Below, piece after piece: positions 44,605-52,798 of a stretch of DNA of 64,000 nt. A program made the translations under genes and the position numbers. Source of the stretch: CAZLAK01 sp964557545 (GTDB taxonomy: Bacteria > Bacillota > Desulfotomaculia > Desulfotomaculales > Pelotomaculaceae); contig CAZLAK010000005.1 in assembly GCA_964557545.1 (NCBI GenBank), positions 9,354 through 73,353 on the forward strand. Direction: 5' to 3'. How positions within the stretch are numbered: the stretch's first letter is position 1; each line of letters opens with the position of its first letter. The notes beneath the pieces are model-generated. The model saw only the letters and a program-made list of their open reading frames with translations. It had not been told where the DNA came from and made no database searches.

Positions 44605-45017
44605 AGTTAGACCGGCTGTCGGAGTCTTATTTAAAAAAGGCGGAGGTCCGCATAAAAGCCCTTTATTTTTTTAAGAAAAACGAAGCTTACTCTGACGTGG
44701 TGAGGGAGGCCCAGGAGACGGTTGAGCTGCTTTTAAAAGCTGTCTTAAGGCTTATTGGAGTGGAAGTGCCCAAAGTGCACGACGTGGGCAAAGTGCTGGA
44801 GAAAAACAAAAACCTCCTGCCCCCGCCGCTTGGCGAAGAACTGGAGGAGATAAAGAGGATCTCCAAGCGCTTGCGCAAGGAAAGAGAACTGAGCTTTTAC
44901 GGAGCAGAAGATTTTATCCCCACGGAAGAATACAGCCTGGAGGATGCCCAAAAAGCTATTGAGGAAGCCGAATACGTTTACCGCGCTGTTGCGCGAGCTT
45001 TTGGCCGGCCCGCTTAA
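44601..45017 (+). CDS. HEPN domain protein paired with MNT
   Basis: A 138-residue helical protein from GTG 44601, with GGGAGGT nine bases upstream. The helices SYLKKAEVRIKALYFFKKNE and REAQETVELLLKAVLRLIGV fit the HEPN fold, and VPKVHDVGKVL is typical of the nucleotide-binding HEPN subgroup. The RNase motif R-x(4-6)-H is not present; the only histidine is nine residues after the nearest arginine. It overlaps the MNT gene by four bases and the convergent nitroreductase by four bases. Confidence 0.75.
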   Translation: MKLDRLSESYLKKAEVRIKALYFFKKNEAYSDVVREAQETVELLLKAVLRLIGVEVPKVHDVGKVLEKNKNLLPPPLGEELEEIKRISKRLRKERELSFYGAEDFIPTEEYSLEDAQKAIEEAEYVYRAVARAFGRPA

Positions 45018-45649
45018 GCTTCGCGCCCCACAACGGACATGTAAATAACGCTTTCGCCTTTGCCGTCCAGGCCTATGATCCTGTTGACCTCGTCGTCGCT
45101 GTAAGCGCCGACCTGACAGGTGGCCAGCCCCAGGGCAACGGCGGCCAGGGCCAGGTTTTGGGCGGCATGGCCTCCTTCTAAGTAAACGTAGCGCGCGGCC
45201 CGCTGGCCGTAGCGGGAGGCCGTGCGGCCAAATACCGCGGCCCAGATGATGACGGCGGGGGCTTCGGCCAGCATTTTCTGGCCCAAGGAGGCGCTGGCCA
45301 GGGCGTGGCCGCACTCGCCCGGCCGGTGAAGGATTAGGGCGTGTTCGTCCGGCAGGTAGCGGTATATGCCGCAAGGCAGCCCCTCCACCCGGTTGGCGGC
45401 GGCGTAAGTTTCCAGCGGGAAGGTGGCGCCGGCGGAAGGGGCGGCTCTCAAGCCCAGCCTCCCTGACCTGCCGGTAACCCCCTGGCTGGACCAGAGGAGC
45501 TGGGACAGTTCTCTCAAACTCAAGGGCTGGGCCCCGTAGCGCCTTACGCTGCGCCGGCGCCAAACGGCTTCCCACAGGCCCGTGCCGCCCGTTTTTTCAG
45601 GGGCTTCCAGTTGTACTTTGGCCGGTGCGCTTTCTCTTTTGTCCGTCAA
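45014..45649 (-). CDS. SagB-type nitroreductase family protein
   Basis: A 211-residue FMN-dependent oxidoreductase. WEAVWRRRSVRRYGAQPLSL is the phosphate/FMN-binding start; SSQGVTGRSGRLGLRAAPSA and GATFPLETY are typical of the SagB/nitroreductase group, and the C-terminal EGGHAAQNLALAAVALGLAT completes the FMN site. Family members oxidise thiazolines or reduce nitro compounds; no peptide precursor or cyclodehydratase gene is nearby, so a ribosomal peptide role is unlikely. A different nitroreductase lies at 48 kb. Confidence 0.85.
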   Translation of the reverse strand: MTDKRESAPAKVQLEAPEKTGGTGLWEAVWRRRSVRRYGAQPLSLRELSQLLWSSQGVTGRSGRLGLRAAPSAGATFPLETYAAANRVEGLPCGIYRYLPDEHALILHRPGECGHALASASLGQKMLAEAPAVIIWAAVFGRTASRYGQRAARYVYLEGGHAAQNLALAAVALGLATCQVGAYSDDEVNRIIGLDGKGESVIYMSVVGREA

Positions 45650-45677
45650 GGTTTAAAACCTCCTTCAAAATCTAATT

Positions 45678-45706
45678 TTGCACATCTTGCGAGCCGGGCA
45701 TAAAAT
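45678..45706 (+). promoter_or_regulatory. Candidate sigma-A promoter of rtcB
   Basis: TTGCAC (45678-45683) and TAAAAT (45701-45706) with a 17-base spacer, 41 bases before the rtcB start. The short leader leaves no room for a riboswitch. Confidence 0.6.
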
Positions 45707-45747
45707 AAGTTAATAAGTTAAGTGCCTGGCACCATGGGGTGGTATAT

Positions 45748-47169
45748 GTGGAACTGGTAAGAGACGGCCTCAACCGCTACGTCCTGCCCCGCAGGGGCAA
45801 AATGCTGGTGGACGGCGTTGTTTACGTCGACGAACGGCTTTTGCCGCTGGTGAAGAAGGACAAGTCGCTGCAGCAGCTGGCCAATGCCGCCTGCCTGCCC
45901 GGCGTGGTGGGGCGGGTCTGCGGCATGCCGGACATTCACGAGGGTTTCGGCCTGCCCATCGGCGGGGTGATGGCCACCGCCGAAGACGGCGTCATTTCGG
46001 CCGGGGCTGTGGGCATGGACATCAACTGCGGCGTGCGCCTTTTGTCTACGAATGTGCCGGCAGCTGGTGTAAGCGTGCCCCTCTTGCGCCGGCTCATAGA
46101 GCGCATTGAGGAGTACGTGCCTACGGGTGTGGGCAAGAAGGGCAAGCACGGCGCCATTACCGAAAAGATTTTCGAAGAGGTGGTGCACACCGGCGCCCCC
46201 GGCATTGTTGAACTGGGCTACGGGCGCCCGCAGGACATTGAACGCACCGAAGAGGGCGGCTGCCTGGCCGGGGCCGATCTGACTGCCGTTAGCCGTGAAG
46301 CCTACAAGCGCGGTTCGGTGCAGCTCGGCACGCTGGGCGGCGGCAACCACTTCATAGAAGTGCAGGCGGTGGAGGAAATCTACGACCGCGCGGCCGCATC
46401 GGCTTTTGGCCTGGAAGAAGGCGCCCTGGCCGTGATGATCCATACCGGCAGCCGCGGCTTTGGCCACCAGATCTGCACCGACTACAGCAAGAGCCACATC
46501 CCGGTGGCGCGCAAGTACGGCATCGAGCTGCCCGACAAGGGGCTGGCCTGCGCGCCTTCTGACTCCAGGGAAGGGCGAGCTTACTACGCAGCTATGGCCT
46601 GCGCTGTCAATTTTGCTTTTGCCAACCGCCAGCTGATAACTTACGACGTGCGCGCCGCCTTCGGCGATGTATTCGGCTGCGACCCCGCTTCACTGGGCCT
46701 GGATGTGATCTACGACGTGGCCCACAACATCGCCAAGTGGGAGGTGCACGGCGGCCGCAAGCTGCTCGTCCACCGCAAGGGGGCGACACGGGCCCTGCCG
46801 CCCGGCCACCAGGCTAACCAGGAAGTCTATCGCACCACCGGCCACCCGGTGATCGTCCCGGGGAGCATGGGCACGGCCTCTTACGTGTTGACCGGCACAC
46901 CGGCGGCGGCAGAGGCGTTCTTTTCGGCCAACCACGGGGCCGGGCGCACCCGCTCCCGCACGGCGGCCGTCAAGGAGATTACAAAAGAAGAATTTGAGGC
47001 CAGCATGGGCGGCGTGATCTACAACGTGCGCAATTACCGGGAGCTGCTAGACGAAGCACCCTCGGCCTACAAGGACATCGACCTGGTGGTAGAGACCCTG
47101 GCGGCCATAGGCATGACCAAAAAGGTGGCCCGCCTGCGCCCCTTAGCAGTCATCAAGGGCAGGGACTAG
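45748..47169 (+). CDS. rtcB: RNA-splicing ligase RtcB
   Basis: RtcB joins 2',3'-cyclic phosphate or 3'-phosphate RNA ends to 5'-OH ends using GTP and Mn2+, in RNA repair or tRNA splicing. About 473 residues. Metal and GTP sites are all visible: MPDIHEGFGLPIGGVMAT, AVGMDINCGVRLL (metal-binding Cys), LGTLGGGNHFIEVQ, MIHTGSRGFGHQ, YDVAHNIAKWE and the guanylylated His in ANHGAGRTRSR. GTG 45748 with GGGGTGG upstream is preferred; GTG 45739 would add three residues. No archease gene or RNA cyclase is nearby. Its 3' end overlaps the convergent hydrolase gene by four bases. Confidence 0.96.
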   Translation: MELVRDGLNRYVLPRRGKMLVDGVVYVDERLLPLVKKDKSLQQLANAACLPGVVGRVCGMPDIHEGFGLPIGGVMATAEDGVISAGAVGMDINCGVRLLSTNVPAAGVSVPLLRRLIERIEEYVPTGVGKKGKHGAITEKIFEEVVHTGAPGIVELGYGRPQDIERTEEGGCLAGADLTAVSREAYKRGSVQLGTLGGGNHFIEVQAVEEIYDRAAASAFGLEEGALAVMIHTGSRGFGHQICTDYSKSHIPVARKYGIELPDKGLACAPSDSREGRAYYAAMACAVNFAFANRQLITYDVRAAFGDVFGCDPASLGLDVIYDVAHNIAKWEVHGGRKLLVHRKGATRALPPGHQANQEVYRTTGHPVIVPGSMGTASYVLTGTPAAAEAFFSANHGAGRTRSRTAAVKEITKEEFEASMGGVIYNVRNYRELLDEAPSAYKDIDLVVETLAAIGMTKKVARLRPLAVIKGRD

Positions 47170-47927
47170 GGGGCCGGGAAGTGTTTTTTTAACCACGAGA
47201 ACATCGCCCCCCAAACTTTTTCGTAGTGCTCGGTGAACTGGTGGTCGGCGCCGGGCACGATGAAGAGCTCTTTGGGCTCGCCCGCGCTTTGGTATATAGT
47301 GCGGGCGTCTTCAGGCGGCACGACTGCATCCGCGCTGCCGTGGACCACAAAGATCGGGCGCGGGGAGATCTTGGCCGCCCGGGCGGGCACGTCGTAGGCG
47401 GCGAGGTCGCTGAAAAACGCTTCTTTGACGTAAACCGTCCCGGCGTCGCCATGCAAGGGGACAAGGCCGTTTCCCGTAGTTTCTCCCCTAAGACCGGCGA
47501 ACAGCCCGGCCGGGTCGGCAGGCGCAGCCCAGGTGCACACGCCCGCCACCCGCCCGTCAACTGCAGCATGGCACAAGACGGTTGTTCCGCCAAAGCTCCT
47601 GCCCACTGTAACTGCCCGCTCGTAACCGGACGCCAGGCAGTAATCCAGGGCGTGCTTTAAGTCGTCTATGTGGCCGGTTAAACTTACGTCGCTGAAATCT
47701 CCCTCGCTTTCACCGCAGCCTGCAAAGTCGAACAGGAAAGTGGAGTAACCGAGTTCTGCCGCTCTCTCCGCCATGGCCAGGGCCCGCCCCCGCCCTTCTT
47801 TGCTGCCCGTAAAACCGTGGCAGACGACGATCACGGTTCTGCCCGCAGCCGCCGGGTAAAAAAGGGCGGCGAGTTTCTGGCCCCGCCCGTTGTAAAAAGT
47901 GTGTTTTGAACACACGGTTGCTGTCAC
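47166..47927 (-). CDS. Alpha/beta hydrolase
   Basis: A 253-residue serine hydrolase. Oxyanion motif VCHGFTGSKEGRG, nucleophile elbow VGRSFGGTTV, catalytic Asp in VVHGSADAVVPPEDA and His in PGADHQFTEHYEK. No signal peptide, so cytoplasmic. The sequence is like the BD-FAE/YqkD-type esterase group; the natural substrate cannot be named. Confidence 0.88.
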   Translation of the reverse strand: MTATVCSKHTFYNGRGQKLAALFYPAAAGRTVIVVCHGFTGSKEGRGRALAMAERAAELGYSTFLFDFAGCGESEGDFSDVSLTGHIDDLKHALDYCLASGYERAVTVGRSFGGTTVLCHAAVDGRVAGVCTWAAPADPAGLFAGLRGETTGNGLVPLHGDAGTVYVKEAFFSDLAAYDVPARAAKISPRPIFVVHGSADAVVPPEDARTIYQSAGEPKELFIVPGADHQFTEHYEKVWGAMFSWLKKHFPAP

Positions 47928-47990
47928 CCCTTTCCCTTTTATTTTAAGTTAAATTTGTCCAAAACCCAAAGAAAAGGAGTGAAATTTTTG

Positions 47991-48614
47991 ATGGATGCCT
48001 ATCAAATTTTGTCCGGTGTGGTCATGGAGAGGAGGAGCATCCGCAAGTACAGGGACGAAGAGGTGCCGCAGGGTGTTTTAAAAGAAATTTTAGAGTGCGC
48101 CCTGTGGGCGCCTTCGGGCACCAACCGGCAGAACTGGTTTATTTACGCCGTAAGGGGTGAAAAAAAGGACCAGCTGGTAGAGATCATTTCCCGCTCGGTA
48201 GAGCCGCTAAAGCCGCGCCTGCAGGAGCTTTTCCCGGAAAAAGTGGTCAATTTAACCGTCCAGTTCTTTAAAAACTTAGGCGGCGCGCCGGTTGTGCTGC
48301 TCGTTTACATCCCCAAGTATGAGGTGGAGCTGCGCCCCGAAATGAGCACCTTAGAAAAGCACTACCGCGAGCACGACCGCTTCACCTGCCTTTTAAGCGC
48401 CGCTGCTCTTGTACAGAACATACTCCTCCTGGCCAAAGCCAAGGGGCTGGGCACCTGCTGGATGACAGCCCCCAAATACGTAGAGGACGAGATCAACCAG
48501 TTCATGGGCGTAAGCGACATGGAGCTCGTTTCAGTAATCCCCTTAGGTTATCCCGACCAGAGCCCGCCTGCGCCGCCGCGCAAGGGAGAAAAAATCTGCT
48601 GGATCGGTTTTTAA
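47991..48614 (+). CDS. Nitroreductase family protein
   Basis: A FMN-dependent oxidoreductase of about 207 residues. ERRSIRKYRDEEVPQGVLKE and APSGTNRQNWFIYAVRGEKK form the FMN-binding start; FTCLLSAAALVQNILLLAKA, GLGTCWMTAP and VSVIPLGYPDQSP complete the classic nitroreductase pattern. ATG 47991 (TTG 47988 is also possible) with AAAGGAG upstream. It is a standalone gene. Confidence 0.9.
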   Translation: MDAYQILSGVVMERRSIRKYRDEEVPQGVLKEILECALWAPSGTNRQNWFIYAVRGEKKDQLVEIISRSVEPLKPRLQELFPEKVVNLTVQFFKNLGGAPVVLLVYIPKYEVELRPEMSTLEKHYREHDRFTCLLSAAALVQNILLLAKAKGLGTCWMTAPKYVEDEINQFMGVSDMELVSVIPLGYPDQSPPAPPRKGEKICWIGF

Positions 48615-48659
48615 ATGCGGGCATAATAAATAGAAGATAATTAACTGGGGATGGTGTTT

Positions 48660-50093
48660 TTGCTGGAGATAGAGATCAACCCGCTTTCTTTCCCGCGACA
48701 GGACAAACGCCGCATGTGCGGTGTAGAGATGAAGGTCACGGGCTTAAACCATGCCGGCGAAGGGGTGGCGAGGGTAGAAGGCATGGTGTGCTTTATCCCA
48801 GGCGCCCTGCCGGGAGAGCGTGTCACAGCGGAGGAAGTGGAGCGCAGGAAAAACTACGCCCGCGCCCGCCTCATCTCCGTGCTCGAGCCGTCAAAAGAAA
48901 GGCGAAAGCCCGAGTGTGTGCACTTTGGCGAGTGCGGCGGCTGCCGGCTGCAGCACATGGAATACTCTGCTCAGTTAAAACATAAGACTGCTCTGGTGGC
49001 AGAAAGCTTGCAGCGCATTGCCGGCCTCCCCGGCACTTTGGTGCGGGAGACGCTGGGCATGTCGTACCCCTGGCACTACCGCAACAAAGCTGTCTTTCAG
49101 GTCAGCGAGGACAAGGGCCTTTGGCAACTGGGTTTTTACAGGGAAGGCACATCCAAGCTTGTGCCCTTTTTTGGCAAGCTAAAAAACCCCGTTGCCGGCT
49201 GCCTTTTGGTCGACGGGGAGATCAACAAAGTGGCCGGGGCGGTGCAGGAACTTTTCGGCAGGCACGCGCCCCGCGGGGGAAGGGTAAAAAACTGGCCGGA
49301 GAGGGGTTTTTTCCGGCAGGCGGTGATCCGCAAGTCGTTTTACACGGGAGAAATTATGGTCGTCGTGGTAACCCAGACAGGCCCTTGGCGGGGTGAGGCG
49401 GCCTTTGCCCGCGAGTTGGTCTCTCTCTTTCCGCGCGTGGCCTCAGTGGCCAAGGCGGCAGGTTCTTTTGGCAGCGGGGCGGCCTTAGGTGAGGGCATAA
49501 AGATACTGGCCGGCCGTGACCATATCACCGACCGGATCGGTGATCTGACTTTTATTCTGTCCCCGGCTTCTTTCTTCCAGGTCAACCCCGCCCAAACCCT
49601 CGTTCTCTACCGGAAAGTCGCGGACTACGCCGGCCTGACCGGCAGAGAAACGGTTGTCGACGCCTTCTGCGGCGTGGGGAGCATTTCCCTGTTCCTAGCC
49701 GGCCGGGCAAAGACAGTGATTGGCATTGAATCATTGCCTTTGGCCGTGGAAAATGCCGTGAAAAATGCCCGTAAAAACGGTATTGAAAACGCCAGGTTTT
49801 ACTGCGGGGACGTAGAAAAGCTGCTGCCGGAAATCTTGGCCGCCGGGGCAAGACCGGATGTGGTGGTATTCGACCCGCCGCGGCGAGGTTTGGGCCGCAA
49901 AACCGTAGAGGCGGTGGCCGGCTGCGGCGTGTCCAAAGTAGTCTACGTTTCCTGCCATCCCGGCACGCTGGCCAGGGACTTGCGTTATTTTAACAGCAGC
50001 GGCTACACAGTAAAAAAAGTCCAGCCGGTCGACATGTTCCCCTGGACCCATCACGTTGAGTGTGTTGCCTTGATGTCTAGGGTGGAGAAATAG
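48660..50093 (+). CDS. rlmD: RNA (uracil-5-)-methyltransferase, RlmD/TrmA family
   Basis: Methylates C5 of a uridine in ribosomal RNA. About 477 residues. An N-terminal TRAM domain (VTGLNHAGEGVARVEGMVCF, PGALPGERVTAEEVER) is followed by the iron-sulphur cysteines CVHFGECGGCRLQHM, then the SAM-binding domain (VDAFCGVGSISLFLAGRAKT), FDPPRRGLG and the catalytic cysteine in VVYVSCHPGTLARDL. The start is uncertain: TTG 48660 with GGGGA upstream, or ATG 48714/48729 at the TRAM domain. It is the last gene with core-genome composition before the AT-rich island. Confidence 0.88.
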   Translation: MLEIEINPLSFPRQDKRRMCGVEMKVTGLNHAGEGVARVEGMVCFIPGALPGERVTAEEVERRKNYARARLISVLEPSKERRKPECVHFGECGGCRLQHMEYSAQLKHKTALVAESLQRIAGLPGTLVRETLGMSYPWHYRNKAVFQVSEDKGLWQLGFYREGTSKLVPFFGKLKNPVAGCLLVDGEINKVAGAVQELFGRHAPRGGRVKNWPERGFFRQAVIRKSFYTGEIMVVVVTQTGPWRGEAAFARELVSLFPRVASVAKAAGSFGSGAALGEGIKILAGRDHITDRIGDLTFILSPASFFQVNPAQTLVLYRKVADYAGLTGRETVVDAFCGVGSISLFLAGRAKTVIGIESLPLAVENAVKNARKNGIENARFYCGDVEKLLPEILAAGARPDVVVFDPPRRGLGRKTVEAVAGCGVSKVVYVSCHPGTLARDLRYFNSSGYTVKKVQPVDMFPWTHHVECVALMSRVEK

Positions 50094-50112
50094 GACTATT
50101 CAAAACACTGAT

Positions 50113-50190
50113 AAATAAAGGGTTTCCTGACAATGAATTTTTCTCATGACATCTTTGTCGATGACGTTAATGTCGGGAAACCCTTATTTT
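50113..50190. repeat. Long imperfect inverted repeat at the island edge
   Basis: AATAAAGGGTTTCCTGAC near 50114-50131 is nearly complementary to GTCGGGAAACCCTTATT near 50172-50188, with about 40 bases between. It may be a terminator after rlmD, or an end of a mobile element: it sits exactly where composition drops. The rest of the 50094-50290 gap holds nothing else recognisable. Confidence 0.5.
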
Positions 50191-50290
50191 TATTCTTCGA
50201 GGAAACATATCAACTACCCTGAAAGTGATAGGGTTGAGTTGACAGGTTAGATTTTTTATTGAGGTTGAGGAGACAGTATAGATGTATTAT

Positions 50291-52798
50291 TTAATCTTCT
50301 CGTACAGCATCTGTATCGAAAATTCTATCCAGTTCCTCGTTTGATGTTATGCCACGAACTTTATTCCTAATCGTTGTTTTTCCCATATCTAGTCGATAGA
50401 AATGTTCACGACCATCAACACCTTTTTTAAGTCGAATAAGCTGGATTCTGCCGAATTTATCCCAGTGCTTTTCTGCGAACTTGGCTAGGCCCACTGCCTT
50501 AGGGTAATTGTCCTTGCGGCTAGGATCGTGTGGTTCTAAAATATCAAAAACATAACCTTGTGCATCAGATCTTACAATCACTAAATCTGGGAACATAGAA
50601 GTGGTGACACCGCTCACTTCGTAAGGGATTTCAAGTGACCACTTTTTGCGGTCAAGATTACGTAACCAGCATACAGCACCATTATTGAGTTCTTCCGTAA
50701 CAACTCCGCTTTCCCATGGGTTCAGTGATGTTTCAAATGTGCCATCCTCTGTACAATAAAGATGCTGCTCAAATTTCATGCTATTATCTGGTATAGAAAA
50801 ATCGATTGAATCTGGTAATATCCATGGTACAGATATCGGTTGTACAGAAGCATTAGTTAATCTTTCATAGACGTTTTTACGTGCCTCATTTAGTCGTGAG
50901 ATGGCTCTTTTGTTATTTTCATATAATGTAATGAATTCTCCCTCTGCAAAGGCGTTTATCCTCTCCATTGCATCGGTATCATTTGTAAGAACGATAATTT
51001 CTTTTTTTACATCGATATGATCACGGGTACTATGGCGAATCCAATATTCCTTGTGTAATCCTTCCCCCAACAATCTACCGGCTTGTTCAAAATGTCGTGA
51101 AATATCAAATTCTGATACTGTCATAGTCTGGGTTGCCTCATCAAAGGAATAGGCATTGTCCCCGTACTCAAATATCAGTGTACCAAGAGCAAAGCCAGTA
51201 ATTGACGCTCCTCGGGTGTCAAATTCTCCACTTTCTTTTATCCGTGAAATCTCCTCATCCATTTTTGATAAAACTGATTTTTTTACACTCTTCTGGGCTT
51301 CCAAATCAATGCCGTCCATGGTCAATGCACGAGAAATCTGTATTAACAATTTAAGTGGAGCTTGCTTACGGGCTGAATCTATTCGATAAGTAATAAGATT
51401 ATCCATAGCATCAAAAACATCAGAATATTCTAAGTTTCGTCCGAGAGTAACAAGCTCTTTATTAGTTCCTGTTTCTGTCGGCATAATCGCTTCACTGTCA
51501 CGTAGAGCATTAACAACGTTCTTTACTGTTTCTTCATCAAAATATGGAAGGAATAGGCTGACACTATTAAGCTCGGCATCGGAAGAAATCCTTCTTGCCA
51601 GAGGGGTACGAATCATCCGTCCTAGCAACTGAGCAATATAAGTATAATCTTGGGCACTACGGAAGGACATCATCGTTTCCGCACGTGGACAATCCCACCC
51701 CGTGGAAAGATTCATTTTGAAGAATACAACTATTACATTTTCCTCATCCTGAATTCGGGAAGCTTCGATTTGCTGAATTTCAACGTCATGCACTTTAAGA
51801 GTACTGCGGTCATTGAAAGTATGTACCGCTTCTCCAGGCTGTAGTTTGCGTCCCAGCGTTTCTTCAAGTAAATCAATACAAGCTCCTAAATCTGTTTGGG
51901 TTGCTACGCGATCATTGCCATCTTCAACTTGAATAACAAGTATAGGGTTTACAATTTTTTCGCCTTCACGCTCACAGTAAGACTCCCAGTGTTCACATTT
52001 CTTGCGCCAATTATCTACCGCTCCTTTAAACATGGTCATATCGGCGCTTAGTTGAATATCTGGGTAATGAATTATGATTCTATCCTTTAGAAGACCAGAC
52101 TCACGTACTTGCTCTGGTGGAACGATAACTTTTTGAACCGTTGATGTCGTTCCTGCAATCAAGTTATCAAATCTCTGGGGTGTTGCGGTAACGCCGATAA
52201 CTAAAGGCATAACGCAAAGGCCATCTTCTTTGCTACCTTTAATAAATTTTTGCATTATGGATTGTGCCTTGTTTTCTGCTTGAACTGATGTATAGGTACC
52301 CCTATGTGCCTCATCAATCACTACATAAAACTTTTTTGGATTACGTTTAGCAGTGTTAGTAAGAGTTTCCCAGATAGAATACTGACGCTTATCAGATGTA
52401 CCTGTCAGTAGTTTATCTGAGCCGAGTTTTTGAGTGTTCAAAAAGTAAATGCAACCACCCTCAAAATACTCTGCATTGAAGGTTGAATCTATTGTTACTA
52501 GATCACGGACCCGGATTTTATCTGATTTACTTTCAATTTTCAACCTTGTTTGCTCGTTAAGCTCAGGTGAATCGGAAAGCCAAATGAAAATAGAATCTGG
52601 TTCTCCAATGTTGTCCGCATTCCCATATAATATATCTTCAAAAAGTGTTGTCATAATTATCGTTTTTCCAGAACCCGTAGGTGCAGAAAAGGAAATTATC
52701 TGTGGGTCGCGTTCACTCCACATTAAGTGCGCCTTGTTGATTTTGTCGTGTAGCTCAGAAAGTGCCGTCTCCTGAAAAGGAAATAATATATCTCTCAT
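50291..52798 (-). CDS. Type III-style restriction/helicase subunit
   Basis: An 835-residue superfamily 2 helicase with nuclease-like C-terminus. Walker A FSAPTGSGKTIIM (residues 37-49), DEAH box in VVIDEAHRG (160-168), motif III GVTATPQRF, and motif VI region QLLGRMIRTPLARR. Near the C-terminus, FPDLVIVRSDAQGYVFDILE followed by PHDPS is a PD-D/E-type arrangement that could be the nuclease site, though the usual EXK lysine is not obvious. ATG 52798 follows the methyltransferase stop immediately, with CAGGAGGG upstream. It is the last gene of the six-gene operon. Confidence 0.85.
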   Translation of the reverse strand: MRDILFPFQETALSELHDKINKAHLMWSERDPQIISFSAPTGSGKTIIMTTLFEDILYGNADNIGEPDSIFIWLSDSPELNEQTRLKIESKSDKIRVRDLVTIDSTFNAEYFEGGCIYFLNTQKLGSDKLLTGTSDKRQYSIWETLTNTAKRNPKKFYVVIDEAHRGTYTSVQAENKAQSIMQKFIKGSKEDGLCVMPLVIGVTATPQRFDNLIAGTTSTVQKVIVPPEQVRESGLLKDRIIIHYPDIQLSADMTMFKGAVDNWRKKCEHWESYCEREGEKIVNPILVIQVEDGNDRVATQTDLGACIDLLEETLGRKLQPGEAVHTFNDRSTLKVHDVEIQQIEASRIQDEENVIVVFFKMNLSTGWDCPRAETMMSFRSAQDYTYIAQLLGRMIRTPLARRISSDAELNSVSLFLPYFDEETVKNVVNALRDSEAIMPTETGTNKELVTLGRNLEYSDVFDAMDNLITYRIDSARKQAPLKLLIQISRALTMDGIDLEAQKSVKKSVLSKMDEEISRIKESGEFDTRGASITGFALGTLIFEYGDNAYSFDEATQTMTVSEFDISRHFEQAGRLLGEGLHKEYWIRHSTRDHIDVKKEIIVLTNDTDAMERINAFAEGEFITLYENNKRAISRLNEARKNVYERLTNASVQPISVPWILPDSIDFSIPDNSMKFEQHLYCTEDGTFETSLNPWESGVVTEELNNGAVCWLRNLDRKKWSLEIPYEVSGVTTSMFPDLVIVRSDAQGYVFDILEPHDPSRKDNYPKAVGLAKFAEKHWDKFGRIQLIRLKKGVDGREHFYRLDMGKTTIRNKVRGITSNEELDRIFDTDAVRED

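Noticed and set aside
44745..45575. A 276-codon minus-strand frame over the HEPN/nitroreductase border
   Set aside because: It is a shadow of the nitroreductase and HEPN genes in another frame, with arginine/proline-rich sequence.
45014..45649. A ribosomal peptide (thiazole) biosynthesis locus suggested by the SagB-type nitroreductase
   Set aside because: No precursor peptide, YcaO cyclodehydratase or transporter is nearby; the gene stands alone between HEPN and rtcB.
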